DNA of 64,000 bases from Dallia pectoralis (GCA_029465975.1 CM055754.1:9337929-9401928); one strand, 5' to 3'; counted from the stretch's first letter, positions 22,914 to 34,183 are shown. Notes: a model not told the origin generated them from the letters alone. Program-made: numbers and translations.

Positions 22914-24780
22914 ATGCACACAGCTTCTTTTAAGCTTCCCATAACATCTTCCCATCGCATCCTTTCCGCTATGCAATCTGGTTATCATGCTGGTCATGGC
23001 TGCACCACGGCTACCCTAAAGGTCCTGAACTACATCATAGCCGCCATTGATAAAAAGCACTACGGTACAGCAGTCAACATCGACCTGTCCAAGGCATTTA
23101 ATTCTGTTTACTATCGGGTTCTCAACAGACGACTATATAGCCAGGGCTTCTCTCGCGGCTGCCTCGCGTGGTTCTCAGAGACTATTTTATTTTACCTTTA
23201 TTTAACCAGGAAGTCCCATTGATATTCAGAATCTCTTTTACAAGAGAGACCTGGCCAGGATAGCAGCCGAATCACAACAAATGCATACATAATAAACCAA
23301 GTTACATTTACATGATCAAAAAGTACAAAAAAAACACAACGAGACTCAAGAAAAACAAGAACATATCTCCTTCACCACAGTCTTTACAGTAGTTCTAAAT
23401 TCATTTATAGACATAAGTATTTCTAACTTCAGTTCTTTCTGAAAATTATTCCACCCCCAAGGAGTTGAATAAGAGAAGGCAGTTTTTCCCAATTCGGTTG
23501 CAGCTCGTGGCACGTTAAAAAGCAGCCACTTTGAGGAGCGTAGCTGATAGGTACCAGAGCAGACAGAGAGGAGGTTACAGAGGTACAGTGGAAGTTTGCC
23601 AAGTATAGCTTTATAAATGAAGATAAACCAGTGCTGTTGCCTACAAATTTTTAGTGATGTCCAACCAACTAAATCATAAAGAATGCAGTGATGGGTGAGG
23701 AACTTTGTATTTGTTATGAATCGTAACTATCTCTCTCTGACAGGGTACACCGTGTTAAATCTGAGGACCTGATGATGGAACCCAACCCATGGCTGTCTCC
23801 ATGGGGGTGTCACAGGGCCTGATTCCCGGGCTGACTCTATTCTCTCTCTACATTAACGATGTGGCTCTTGCTGTTGGAGATCTCAGATCCAGCTCTATGC
23901 AGATGATACCATCCTGTACACGTCAGACCCTTCGTTAGATACTGTACTCTCAAATCACCACGCTAGATGGGTTTGACTCTGAATATGATGATACATACAA
24001 ATATCTAGGTGTCTTGTTAGAGGGCTCTCTCCTACCAGCCACACATAATGCTGCATCCTTTTCCGCAACAGGGCCTCCTTCACTTATGCTGCCAAACTTG
24101 CCTTGGTGAGAATGACTATTATACCAATGTCCGTCCAGGGCGAAGTGATTAATAGAACTGCCTCAAACTCTCACTTGAAAAAATTGTTTATGGTTTACCA
24201 AATTGTCATACTTTTTGTTACCAATGCCCCATTCAACACCCACCACTGCAACCTTTACACAAAGTCCCGCTGTACCTAAGCTCTCTAGTTTCCATTGCTA
24301 TACCCACCCGCAGTCTATGCTCAAGTAGGTACATTGCCTTATTCACCCAAAAGCCTGCACAACATTCAGCCGCCAATGACTGGAACTAATAACTAAAAAA
24401 CATAATACTTGAAACTCTTATTTCACCAGTTGCCTTTGAACTACTCCTGTCTGAACACCTAACCGATCTCTGTACCTGTTAACTGTCTAACTTCTCACTT
24501 ATGCCTTGCTTTTTTTTTGCACTGCTCACCTGCAATGCTGTCATAGCTGTTTACATTCTTGAATCACTGTTTGCTCAGGTATGCTCAAATGCGCTTTCCA
24601 CCATACAATTCATGCACTCAATTGACCTACCTGCTAGACACAATTTAATCTTTGTACATCCTGTATATAGATACTCATTGCATTTTTGTAAAGCTGTTAC
24701 TGCCTTATCAATGCTGCTCAACTGAACTGCATACACCTCATTCTGTATAACTTGACCCTGTATTGCCTTATTGTGTAATA
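22914..24780 (+). mobile_element. Non-LTR retrotransposon (LINE) with broken reverse transcriptase
   Basis: The 5' part gives a reverse transcriptase segment with MQSGYHAGHGCTTATLKVLN and VNIDLSKAFNSVYYRVL, where IDLSKAF is the first catalytic Asp block. The frame is interrupted at 23186 by another LINE tail. It resumes after 23726 with RVHRVKSEDL, GVSQGLIPGLTLFSLYINDV and a frame-shifted copy of the YADDT box (catgcagatgataccatcctg). YKYLGVLLEGSL and later blocks follow to about 24450. Many stops and shifts make it inactive. It is a jockey-group type LINE by motif; the exact clade is uncertain. Confidence 0.8.
23186..23725 (-). mobile_element. LINE 3' tail inserted in the LINE, opposite orientation
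   Basis: On the minus strand this ends AATGGGACTTCCTGGTTAAA followed by TAAAGGTAAAATAAAAT, the characteristic 3' end of a fish LINE family. It splits the host reading frame exactly between the FSETI and RVHRVKSEDL blocks. ACTAT at 23181-23185 and 23726-23730 may be the target duplication. It is 5'-truncated, as is usual for LINE insertions. Confidence 0.7.
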
Positions 24781-26095
24781 GCAAAATACTTTAGCAATGA
24801 TGTTTGCCAAGATAGCAGTTTCTTAGGTGCAATTGTCCCCAAGGAGGAAACCTATCATTATTTAATTTCTAATTACTGATATCGACAACACACTAATGGA
24901 ATACAATGAAGCACATTTCCTCAATTCGGCCCTCGATAAGAACCGGAAAAAAATGTATTGCGATAAATCAAAATTGTATTATTTGTCCTGGTAAGTGACA
25001 AATCGAAAGTAAACTAAGCCTCAGACACATTCATAGTTTATGCTTGACTTTAGCAGGACCGGTCAGAATTGCAGAACTCACCTGCACCGTTAACCAGGTA
25101 GAGTTGTAATAAGTGCTTCACAGTATTTTTTATATGTATCATCAGTGAGTAGGCATTCATGTCAAGAATGCTCTGATCAAATGTTGATCCAGCTATAGTT
25201 TATGAATTCTGCCTAAATGTCATAGTGGGCTACATATCTGTTAATCCAATGGAGGTGTTGGAATTAGAATAGACATCTCACAACTCAATCTCCCTCAAAA
25301 AAGCCATTGAACAAAACAGCCGTGCCTCCTTAAAGTTATTCCCAGTTACCTAACTTGTCACAAGATGATGTGTTACGTGAATTCAGACATACCTCTTGTT
25401 TGTAGATGGGTAAGTTGTTGTTATTGATAATCTAAGAAAAAGCATCAGCCTAATGTTGTCGCTAGTCGTGTTTCCACCGAAGCGTATACAATTAACTGCT
25501 CTGCATAAATTACAGATCTCCCCTGATTAATGTTTCTACATAAACATCTCCAACAACCTTTATGCAATGTAATTTAGTTAACTCCAAATCAACCACTTAC
25601 GTAACGAAAACACACAGTAAAATAATGCACACATTTTTAAACAGAAAAAGTAGATTAACTTCTCAGATATTTCAGTGTAGTTGGTATTTGATTTACGCAA
25701 TTCAAAAGCTTGTCTGTGTTGTCTCTATTGATATTCCTAAAATAAAAGTTGTTAAGTGCCAAACGATAAGCGTGTAGTTTTCATTAGTACATTGTGCCAC
25801 CCACACCCAACCTGCCTTAATGGGCTGGTGCACCATGGAACTCCAAGGCTGAAAATCAGTCCCACTGTGTACATTTACATAATACTGTTGTTCAATACAA
25901 TTTCCACTACATTTGTTATACTTTAATGTATACACGCACGCACGCACGCACGCACACACCTCAATAGTTGCGCGAAAGTAAAACCAACACTTAGTCCGAC
26001 ATATCTCGTCACGACACAATTCTTAAATGTCTATGTCAAATTAGCATCCGAAGAAAAGGCGAATTATTAGAAAAGTAAACCGAACACGAACTCAC
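24781..26095. other. No recognised gene; contains a (CACG)n tract
   Basis: A CACG tetranucleotide tract lies at 25933-25957. Frames here (25562-25777 plus and 25702-26019 minus) show no recognised motif. If the candidate 5' exon at 26096-26300 is right, this is part of the first stxbp6 intron. Confidence 0.45.
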
Positions 26096-26300
26096 CACTT
26101 CTCGTTTGGCTACCGTTTCACGTGTCAAATCCTCAGCAAATGTTATCATTGAAAGTCCATGAAGTTTAACTTGCCCACTCGCTCCTGTTATCTAAGCGAA
26201 TTAAAAGGTACCATTTCGTATTTGACTTAAATGTGTCGTTTACAATCGTATTTAAAAGAAAGACACAGTGCCTCAATCACTAGAAGAGCTAGGCTGCTCG
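26096..26300 (-). other. stxbp6: Candidate stxbp6 5' noncoding exon
   Basis: On the minus strand this stretch ends AGAAGTG followed by GTGAGTTCG, a near-consensus splice donor at 26095-26094. It lies 15 kb upstream of the first coding exon and begins in CpG-rich sequence (CTCGCGCGCTGC). No start codon context or protein similarity is claimed. The link to stxbp6 is inference from position and strand. Confidence 0.3.
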
Positions 26301-26430
26301 CGCGCTGCAACTGCAGTCTGAACCAATGGCACTGAAGCACCAGTAGCAAACACCAGGATCTGAGCGAGCCGTCCAAAAGGCGGGTCACGTGGAGTATGCG
26401 CTACGTCACAGGTTGGGGCCGAGTGTCTAC
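26301..26430 (-). promoter_or_regulatory. stxbp6: Candidate promoter region (CCAAT, E-box, CRE-like)
   Basis: A locally CpG-rich stretch holds CCAAT (26323-26327), CACGTG (26386-26391) and TACGTCAC (26402-26409) within 90 bp, and GGCGGG at 26379-26384. Such clustering is typical of vertebrate promoters and contrasts with the AT-rich neighbours. It lies just upstream, in minus sense, of the candidate noncoding exon. No TATA box is obvious. Confidence 0.35.
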
Positions 26431-26606
26431 AGGTTTTTGCTCTCACCTTGTACTTTATTGATTAATTAGTTTACTAATTGTTTAGGTCCGTTTAGGTCCG
26501 GTGTGGTGTTCGGGTCTGTGGGACCCGTTTTCATTTTTTATCAAAGAAAAATGATACTATTAATTATTTTTTCAAACTCAGACTCATTGGCCTTGGCTTA
26601 TTTTCT

Positions 26607-27212
26607 GTGAAGAACATATTTCCTAACACATTTTCAATGACTACAAAACGAAGACGAGCCACAAAACGAAGACGAGCCCATCAGCAGCTAGCTCCAGGAC
26701 CAGTCTGTCAGCAGCCAGCTCCAGGACCAGTCTGTCAGCAGCCAGCTCCAGGACCAGTCTGTCAGCAGCCAGCTCCAGGACCAGTCTGTCAGCAGCCAGC
26801 TCCAGGACCAGTCTGTCAGCAGCCAGCTCCAGGACCAGCCTGTCAGCAGCCAGCTCCAGGACCAGTCTGTCAGCAGCCAGCTCCAGGACCAGTCTGTCAG
26901 CAGCCAGCTCCAGGACCAGTCTGTCAGCAGCCAGCTCCAGGACCAGTCTGTCAGCAGCCAGCTCCAGGACCAGTCTGTCAGCAGCCAGCTCCAGGACCAG
27001 CCTGTCAGCAGCCAGCTCCAGAACCAGTCTGTCAACAGCCAGCTCCAGGACCAGCCTGTCAACAGCCAGCTCCAGGACCAGTCTGTCAACAGCCAGCTCC
27101 AGGACCAGCCTGTCAGCAGCTCACAGACGATGAAATATGGATGTCAAAAATGGGGAAATGTAATGGTCTTTTTGCCCAAGAAATGAGCCACCTCATATGG
27201 CTGCCAACGTAA
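26607..27212 (+). CDS. Open frame with 16 nonapeptide repeats inside a piggyBac-like element
   Basis: The 201-codon frame starts with a short lead, then a duplicated basic motif (TTKRRRATKRRRA). It continues into 16 tandem units of QQPAPGPVC with minor changes (PAC, PEP) and ends with a unique tail QQLTDDEIWMSKMGKCNGLF. The second Met at residue 11 is an alternative start just before the basic motif. The repeats are 27 bp, so expansion keeps the frame. The protein would be Pro/Gln/Cys-rich with a nuclear-localisation-like start. It may be the truncated N-terminus of the element's transposase. Whether it is translated is unknown. The minus strand of the repeat is also open, so openness alone is weak evidence. 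Confidence 0.35.
   Translation: MKNIFPNTFSMTTKRRRATKRRRAHQQLAPGPVCQQPAPGPVCQQPAPGPVCQQPAPGPVCQQPAPGPVCQQPAPGPACQQPAPGPVCQQPAPGPVCQQPAPGPVCQQPAPGPVCQQPAPGPVCQQPAPGPACQQPAPEPVCQQPAPGPACQQPAPGPVCQQPAPGPACQQLTDDEIWMSKMGKCNGLFAQEMSHLIWLPT
26682..27113. repeat. 27-bp minisatellite, 16 copies
   Basis: Unit is CAGCAGCCAGCTCCAGGACC followed by AGTCTGT. Sixteen units are in register, with only single-base variants (AGCCTGT, CCAGAACC, CAACAGCC). No indels are present, consistent with recent expansion or selection for frame. Confidence 0.97.
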
Positions 27213-27465
27213 TGAGGATGCCACCAGAATGCAAACAATCCAGTAGCACTTTAATTCTTAAATGTGATGTAACAAAGGTAAAGATAAAATATTAAACATA
27301 TATGGGTTTATATTGCTTATTATTGGGATAAAGTAAGCATCTGTTGAGTATTTTAACATAACACTTTTGATTGTGTTGAATTAAAAACCCCAAATATGCA
27401 GCGGGTCCACCAGACCCACAAACACTGGCTGAGTAACACAAATATGAACACCACACAAAGGTTAG

Positions 27466-28544
27466 GAAAAAACAAAAACCTGCATACATTAGGCCCCCTG
27501 TGGAACCGGTTTGACACACTTGCCCAGATAGAAACGAAAAATGACTAAATAAGTAGTAAATACATGTTTTACAGAAAGATAATAGATGTTCACCGTTAAA
27601 TGTTTACATTTTCGTCCCTATCTCCTTTAGTTGCCGTATATGAAACCTGATACATTGTTAACGACATCAACCCTTTCATTTGGCATATAAAGGTCACTCA
27701 TGATTAATTTCTGTTTGATTGTGTCTTTGAAACATATTTTTTTGCAACTGCACAATGTGAACCTTTTAGCACAGAACCGGACATTTCTGGTGTGTCTTGA
27801 TGGAGAACAGCTGAGTGTGGGTCACCTACAGTACATTACTAAGACACCACTAATTCTTGTTCTTAAAGTATTTTTTACTATGTAGAATAAAGACAGGGAG
27901 AACATGCATTTCTTGTTTAGGAGTTGGCAATCTACCCTTTTCAGTTCATTGGGAAAACTAGAAACAATGTAAATCGTTTGGGAATTTATATAATGGGCTT
28001 GAGTTTCAGGTCACAGCGTGATGAGTTGAGTACAATTCCTGCTTTTTCAGTAGACTACGTGCTGTAGGCAGGTTTTACTACCAGCTTTTAATGACTGTAG
28101 GCAGGTTTTACTTCCTGCTTTTACCTGCTGTTGGAAGATTTTTATTCCTGCTCTAACTGGGGTAGCTATGTATTGTTTTTGCAGGTTTTACTTCTTGCTT
28201 ATATCTGCTGTAAGGAAGTGTTTTCTTCGGTTTAGGTTTCTTGCAATTGGTATACATGTAGTGTTGCCAATCCACCCACTATGCCATCATTGATTTGAAA
28301 AGGACAGTCTGTTGTACACATTCTAATCTATGACAAGGACTTAGGTCAAAGACTTATCAGTCAAATGCTTAAGTCACAGTCATTTTGAACAATTAAATTC
28401 TTGAGTCAGAGCATGTGGCATCTACACAGTAACCATTTAAGAAAATACACATGCAATAAAACTTATAAAAACTGAGAGATAATACATAATCTTGCCATCA
28501 ACAACCTATATACATGTCAACTATAGTTTTTTTATAGAACTAAG
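27466..28544. other. No gene; diverged short repeats near 28055-28215
   Basis: GTAGGCAGGTTTTACTACCAG, GTAGGCAGGTTTTACTTCCTG and GCAGGTTTTACTTCTTGCTT form three or four diverged copies of a unit of 40-80 bp. Nothing else is recognised. Confidence 0.5.
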
Positions 28545-28631
28545 GCAGATCAACAGCAAAATGTCATTTTGGGGTATTGAGTATGTAAATGTGAGGAAAT
28601 GTGTCTGAATATTTTCTAAAGGCACTGTCTG
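28545..28631. mobile_element. Tc1-type right terminus, solo fragment
   Basis: GTCTGAATATTTTCTAAAGG followed by CACTG resembles the terminal repeat of a common fish Tc1 group. No left end or transposase is recognised nearby. Confidence 0.45.
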
Positions 28632-30589
28632 TTTGGTATATATGGTGCGTGTGTATGGTAACAGCTTGTGGCACTGACAATTACAACAGGGCATTGAGGC
28701 ATTTGTATATGATTGTGTATCTCTATGACACGACTCTGGTCAACAGATTTTAACAAATGAGTAATTCTTTCTTTTCAGGTGTCCCTTTTGAAACACTTCT
28801 GTATGTGTAAGAGTGAGTGTCCAGGAGGTTAGAAAGGGTTAGGTAGGTGCTTTCTGCAGGTTAAACTGAGAATTTCACCAGCTATGTGTGTTTGGGGATT
28901 GACTGGGATTTTGGACAGCATTGAAAGTAACAAAATGAAAACAAAAGTTAAGGTCTCAAAGGCTGATGCCCCCCCCATACACACACACACAAACACACAC
29001 TTCTCCATAGGGACTTCAAACTGACTCCAACTCGGTTGAACTTGCAGCCCCATTACGGAAACCATAAACATCCTTACATTCCATGACATCACTGGGCTTC
29101 AGGGGAAAAGAGAATGGAGCAAGACGACAAAGAGGAGGGAGAATAAGTAGTCCCTGTCTCTGTAGAGGGTAAACAGAGTGCTGAGAAGGAAGTGGAATTG
29201 TATGGCCAGTCTCTGTTCTGTTCCTAGCCTGGACTACCTCTCACCTCCCCACATAGCCAGATGTGTGCTCTCAATCATACACACCGATTCTTTTTCCAGA
29301 AGTGTCCTAAGTTTAATCAAGGGCATAGGGACCAGCTTTTGTAAATCAGACCGAAACTTGATTACAGCATGAAGTTTTGTTTACCAGGTCCAAGGTCCAC
29401 CATTTCTGAATAAACATCCACAGACTTCCTTTCCTTTCAAGATTCTCCACACCCCACAGCTGCAACCCCACAGATGTCCCCTGCCCTTACAACACACGTG
29501 CGGCTCTTGGTATGTTGCAGAGTTAATCTCCGATTCAGCCATCCTTAGGGCTTTTATCACGGTTCCTAGTGGGCTAGGAGGGTGGTGGTTAGTTAATTCA
29601 GTCACAGCTGGTTTACATTGAGGTTTAATTAAAGTATCACGACTGTTGGGGATTTGGTGATTATGTATGTTTAAAAGTCACTGTATTTGGTATTCACATA
29701 TGTTGGTTAATGTTTACAGTTCATGAGTTATATTGAGGTGAGTGTTTGTATTTGAAGACGTGCTGCTGCTGTTGTTTGAATGTTTTATAAGTCGCTGTGT
29801 ATGCGCAATATTATTTCAAACCACTTATTGTTTTTCACCGTTCTTGGATAGATTTTTGTTTCTATAAATAAACCTGTTTTTGAGGAGATTACCTGGCTCT
29901 GCACATGGCTTTCCTGCACTACACCTGGTGACAGTTTTGGTCTTTTATCAGGAAATTGTTGTCCTGATTCAGACATGTTTAACTCTATTAAAACACCACT
30001 GCTCCAACTGTTCTCTATTTACATATTTTTCCTTTTGGCCGTAAATATCAGAGAGTAGCCGAGATGATCTCATCTGTGTTTTTTTGGCATAGGTGTATTC
30101 TCTTCCTTCCATGTCCTCTTTTGGTTATGCCATTTTCATCTGTAAATATTCTATCATAGTAATACTATCAACAAACGTTTCACACATTATTTGTTAATAG
30201 ACATGTTATTTATTACCTTAGGGTTATATTTAGAATACGGTGGGTTTAGGGTAAAGGTTAAGGTTGGGATTAGAATAAAGTGTTTCCAATGATGTAAATT
30301 CCATGCTGTCACTGCCACAAGCTTTGCATTGCTGTCATCTATTGACCACGACATGGCTTCGGAGACAAGCTTGTTAGGTTAATAAGTTAATATTCTGACA
30401 ATAGCTCTCCCCTCATATAAGTGGGCAAAATCAACCTCCTGACAGCTGCATTCGAAACATTTCTTATCAGCTTTTTTTTCGCTCCTTTCCTAATTTGGCC
30501 TCACAGTTGTCAGGTCCTGCCACGTAGAAAAGCAATATGCTTCACTTCATCTTTAGTTAATGTTGATTAAACTCACTGTAACCTCCATG
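28632..30589. other. No recognised gene; short CA tract and degenerate TTAGGG-like words
   Basis: An impure CA repeat lies at 28978-29000. At 30210-30275 there are several words such as TTAGGGTTATATTTAG and TTTAGGGTAAAGGTTAAGG. These resemble telomere-like degenerate repeats common in fish intergenic DNA, but no clean TTAGGG array exists. Confidence 0.45.
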
Positions 30590-31400
30590 CGGGTCTTTGA
30601 GCACAAATGTGTCTTTTTTATTATCTCTCCTATTCCACATGGTCTGCTTGTTCTTTCTGTCTCCATATTCTGCCTTCCACACTACTCTCTTCCCTATCAA
30701 CATCCCATGAATCTCTCTGCCCCCTTCATTCCAGACTGGCTCAGCCGTCCTCTCCTGCTCTATTGCTAGTCACTCACTGCAAGCTCACAGAACAGGGCTG
30801 AAAACTGAACTTTCAGATGACCTATCATACTTTCAGTCCGTCACTTATTTTATTTTTGCAATTCGCTGCTAACCTCACTTTCTATCACTCCAAATCTCAA
30901 GCTTCTTTCTCTAATTCCAGGAAACTTTGCTACCCTGTCCTCTCTCCTCCATCCTCCATGATTTCGCCCCCTGGCAGACTTTTTCAAGTAATTTAAAAAC
31001 AGGTGACATCTGTATCTCATTTACTCAGCTTGTTGGGTAAACTGGTCCCTCACACCAAACTGGTTTGTTAATAGATATTTCCTGTTTTCCCCAGTTGAAA
31101 TCTTGCAAATAATTATGACAGGTGCGACTAATTATGACAACCTGCCTCGTTGAGCCCATCTTCTCCTTCCTTCACCAGACTATTCCGATTCCTCACTTAC
31201 TGACAGAGTTTCTCCCCTCATCAGGAAACCACCAACACATGGAAAAGTTTTGTATCCTTTATGATTTGTTCATGCTTGAATAACTCTCAAGTTATTTTTT
31301 TCTGAACAATCTCCTCGACCGTAACCAGTCAGGCGTAAAGAGTGTTCAATCAACCAAGACTGCTATCCAACGTGGCTGGATTCCATTGATTAATAGGTCG
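30590..31400 (+). mobile_element. LINE fragment, reverse transcriptase region, internally deleted
   Basis: Three degraded blocks occur in LINE order: FYHSKSQASFSNSRKL near 30880-30930, IEPIFSFLHQTIPIP near 31150-31190, and FFLNNLLDRNQSGVKSVQST near 31300-31360. The last matches the NNLLDKNQSGF-x-GHST block that starts the reverse transcriptase palm in a fish LINE group. Spacing between blocks is too short, and frames shift, so the copy is internally deleted and dead. Confidence 0.65.
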
Positions 31401-31680
31401 GCACAGAAACACTTGCCCTAGCCAATTTCTCTCAGAGGAATCCCCTACAAAAACAGGTTGCAGTTTTGATGCCATTGTAAATAGTGCTCTTGAAAGAAAT
31501 GATAACTGTAATTGTTTACATACACCTTAGGCAAATACATTCAAACTCAGCTTTTCACAATTCCTGTCAATTAATCCTAGTAAGTATTCCCTGTCTTAAG
31601 TCAGTTAGGATCACCACTTTGTTTAAAAAAATTGAAATGTCAGAATAATTGAAGAGAGATGTTTTACATGTGTCATTTCC

Positions 31681-31761
31681 TTCAGTGTTCTTTGTGTTCT
31701 TAGTTCTTCACAGTGTTTTATGTTTCCCAGGGTCTGGTCCATGTTTTCTGTATGTCCGTGT
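31681..31761. mobile_element. Left flank of the insert in Tc1, unclassified repeat
   Basis: This 81-bp stretch lies between the Tc1 left piece and the DIRS start. With 33521-33905 it may form one older insertion later entered by the DIRS element. It has no coding content. Confidence 0.35.
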
Positions 31762-31977
31762 TAGTTCCCTATCAGGGAACCTCGACGCTGCGTGAAAACG
31801 CTATTGGAACGCTTTGCGTGAGTGCGTCCTGGGGCACCTATAGAATCAGTCCAAAGGCGAGACGGCACGTCATATGCGGGTGATGTCACGACCCGGAAAC
31901 CTTAAAAGCACTCCTCGGAACACCACAAATCACCTTTTTTTGCTTCAGCAAGTGCCTTGAATCGACTCTAGTCCGTT

Positions 31978-32490
31978 TTGTCTCTGGAGGTACTTACTCG
32001 AGCTGTGGAGAATCTCAATATCGAGTGGCCAGCGGATGTTCGCGAATCTAGACCTGAAAGTAAGTTGGATGAAAGATTTTTGCCTTCGCGCATCATAACT
32101 CCACGCCGTTGTCTGCCTTTCTTCCCGGATCTCCACACTGAGGTGTCAAGATCCTGGAAAAAGCCTGTTTCGTCCCGGATTTTTAATTCGCGGACTTCGA
32201 TGTACTCCAATATAGCTGGGGCGATGCCTAAGGCTGAGGAGATTCTCGCCAGCCATTTATCGCCCGGGCTGAGGGCTGCATGGCGCGATGTAGGCGTGTC
32301 TGAGGCACGCACATACGCAAACTACCCTGATTGCTCTGCTCCCAGGAGCTTTGTGCGCTCCGCCTTGGAGGGGGCCCAGATTAGGCGCTGGTTTCGCGAC
32401 TGTGTTGTGGAAACCATCCTTCACACCAGAGCAGGCATTTCTGAGAGCTCTGCTACTCTCAGACATCCTTCTGCTTGTCCTTCTCTCTGA
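31978..32490 (+). pseudogene. DIRS gag-like fragment
   Basis: A 170-codon open frame begins just inside the left terminus. Residues such as LEVLTRAVENLNIEW, KLDERFLPSR and FFPDLHTEVSRSWKKP follow the order of blocks in the gag-like ORF of fish DIRS elements (DEWFLP, PFFPEVHDEL-x-SW). The frame then departs from the family and ends early, so the product would be truncated. The start codon is not certain. Confidence 0.6.
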
Positions 32491-32928
32491 GGGATTAGGA
32501 TTCTAGCCCTTTCGGTGACCCTTCGTGCTTGTTTTCTTCTCCCGGCATGGTAAAGGCTTCTGCCTTCCTGATCGGGTTATTTCTTAAAGGTTACATCCAA
32601 CTCTGTTGGGCCTTCTGTGCTGCAGCCTCTGTCCTCCCTGACGTCGGACCTGGAGAAACCTTCTGCACTCTCCACTTGGGGATAGAGTGTTGGTGAACTT
32701 TTGGTGTTACCGAGATAGACCTTGTTGCCAGGAGGGTGTCACACTTCTCACTGTGGCTCCCTCTGGGCTATCCAGCTCCTTTGAGGGCTTTGTGGCGCAA
32801 TGCAGGCGTGTCTGAGGCCCGCCTGTACGCATTTCCCCCGTAGGGTGTTAGACGTTGGCATCCATAGCCCTGTGGGGCAAACCTGAACACTCGTTCAGTT
32901 GCCCGACTACCTGTAAAGGGGGGGTCCT

Positions 32929-33060
32929 GTGTCTAAACAGAGGATGAGTGGGTGGGCGGCTGAGGCCGTCTCACTTGCTGTAGAGTGGGCTGGTCAGCTT
33001 GTGCCTTGGGCTGTTCAAGCCCACTCTACCAAGAGTATGATTGCCGTTTGTCAGGAGTTC
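32929..33060 (+). pseudogene. DIRS tyrosine recombinase C-terminal fragment
   Basis: SKQRMSGWAAEAVSLAVEWA followed by VQAHSTKSMIA resembles the C-terminal recombinase block of DIRS elements (SKQRLS-x-W, AHSTR), where the His and the normally Arg position are part of the active site. Here Lys replaces Arg, and the catalytic Tyr region is not in frame. Confidence 0.6.
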
Positions 33061-33520
33061 ACCTCCAGGACGCTTGTGATGCGCAGGTCTAGTCCTTGTC
33101 GCTCACCTGTCCTTTCTTTACTATGAGGTTCCTGACTCCAGCTCTGCTTTAGGGGCGCAGGTGCTCTCGTCAGTATGTGGCCTTTGACCTCACATGACGG
33201 GCACTTGCTCGTATGGCAGCGTGGGTATTGGCGTTCCCATAGCGTTTTCACGCAGCGTCGAGGTTCCCTGACAGGGAACGTTACTCCCGGCATGCCTGTG
33301 AGCACTTGCTTCAGCCTGTCAGAAGCTGATTTGTCATGTTCCGGGAAGTGCTTTTAAGGTTTCTGGGTCGTGACGTCACCCGCCTATGACATGCCGTCTG
33401 GCCTTTGGACTGAATCTATAGGTGCCTCAGGACGTACACACGCAAAGCGTTCCCATAGCGTTTTCACGCACCATCTCGTTCCCTTCAGGGAACTAAAGTT
33501 ACATACGTAACCAGAGACGT

Positions 33521-33905
33521 TCTGTGTCATTAGTTTTAATTAGTTTAATTATGTCTTGGTATGTCCTTATACATGTCAGATGTTTTAGTTGCCCTTTGTG
33601 GAAGCGTTGTTGTGATGTTATGTATTGTATCATTATGTTTGCCACCTGCTATTTCTCCTCAGCCGTGTTCTAGTTTGTTTGTAGCCTGTTCTCTGTTTAA
33701 CCATGTTTCCTTTGTAAGTTGTTTGTCTTGTCCTGCTCGCCTGCCTGCTTTGCCTCACCTGCCCTGTGGTCACGTCTGGCCCCCTGCTAGAATTTTGTGT
33801 ATTCTTGGCCCCAATGAAAATGAAAAGAAATAGTAAACATCCTCACTGGAGCTTTACTCATGGGTCCCACTACTGCTCCATGGGGACAACCTTACAAGAG
33901 AATTA
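33521..33905. mobile_element. Right flank of the insert in Tc1, unclassified repeat
   Basis: Pyrimidine-rich sequence including TTGTCTTGTCCTGCTCGCCT, CAATGAAAATGAAAAG and ATGGGGACAACC. The base composition and end position suggest an LTR or the tail of a retroelement. I cannot name the family. Confidence 0.35.
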
Positions 33906-34183
33906 GTTAAGTTTATTTCATCACATTCCCAGTGGATCAGAATTTTACATACATTTAATTAGTATTTCGTAGCATCTTTTGTAGGCAAGTGTAGGCATGT
34001 TTTCCACAATACGTTGGGTAATGACAGAACTGGTGTAAGTCAGGTTTTTAGGCCTCCTTGCCCCCCCATGCATTTTCCGTTTTGCCCACACATTTTCTTT
34101 AGGATTCATGGGCCATCCAATACCTTGACTTTGGTTATTGTCCATTTGGAGTACCCATTTGCGACCAAGCTTTACTTGACACA

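Larger units (their letters stand above)
26496..27461 (+). mobile_element. piggyBac-like non-autonomous element carrying a minisatellite ORF
   Basis: The left end reads GTGTGGTGTTCGGGTCTGTG and GGACCCGTTTTCATT. The right end is the inverse, ...GAACACCACACAAAGG, with GGGTCCACCAGACCC inside. Both ends abut TTAG (26492-26495 and 27462-27465), which I read as a decayed TTAA target. I recognise this terminus as that of a fish piggyBac group. At 966 bp it lacks the catalytic domain and holds one unusual open frame. Confidence 0.75.
31762..33520 (+). mobile_element. DIRS-like retroelement, internally deleted
   Basis: The left end GTTCCCTATCAGGGAAC and the right end GTTCCCTTCAGGGAACTAAA are followed inward by inverted copies of GACGCTGCGTGAAAACGCTA and GGAACGCTTTGCGTG. 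Inverted termini plus a third internal copy at 33235-33285 (GTTTTCACGCAGCGTCGAGG) are the DIRS hallmark, since these elements use an internal complementary region. Coding remnants match a DIRS gag-like protein and a tyrosine recombinase. No reverse transcriptase is seen. At about 1.76 kb it is far below the 5-6 kb of full elements. Confidence 0.8.

Noticed and set aside
26688..27089. 133-codon minus frame of Trp/Ser/Leu repeats
   Set aside because: Antisense of the 27-bp minisatellite, with no lead or tail outside the array.
30210..30290. Possible interstitial telomere repeat
   Set aside because: Only degenerate TTAGGG-like words occur, and no tandem TTAGGG run exists.
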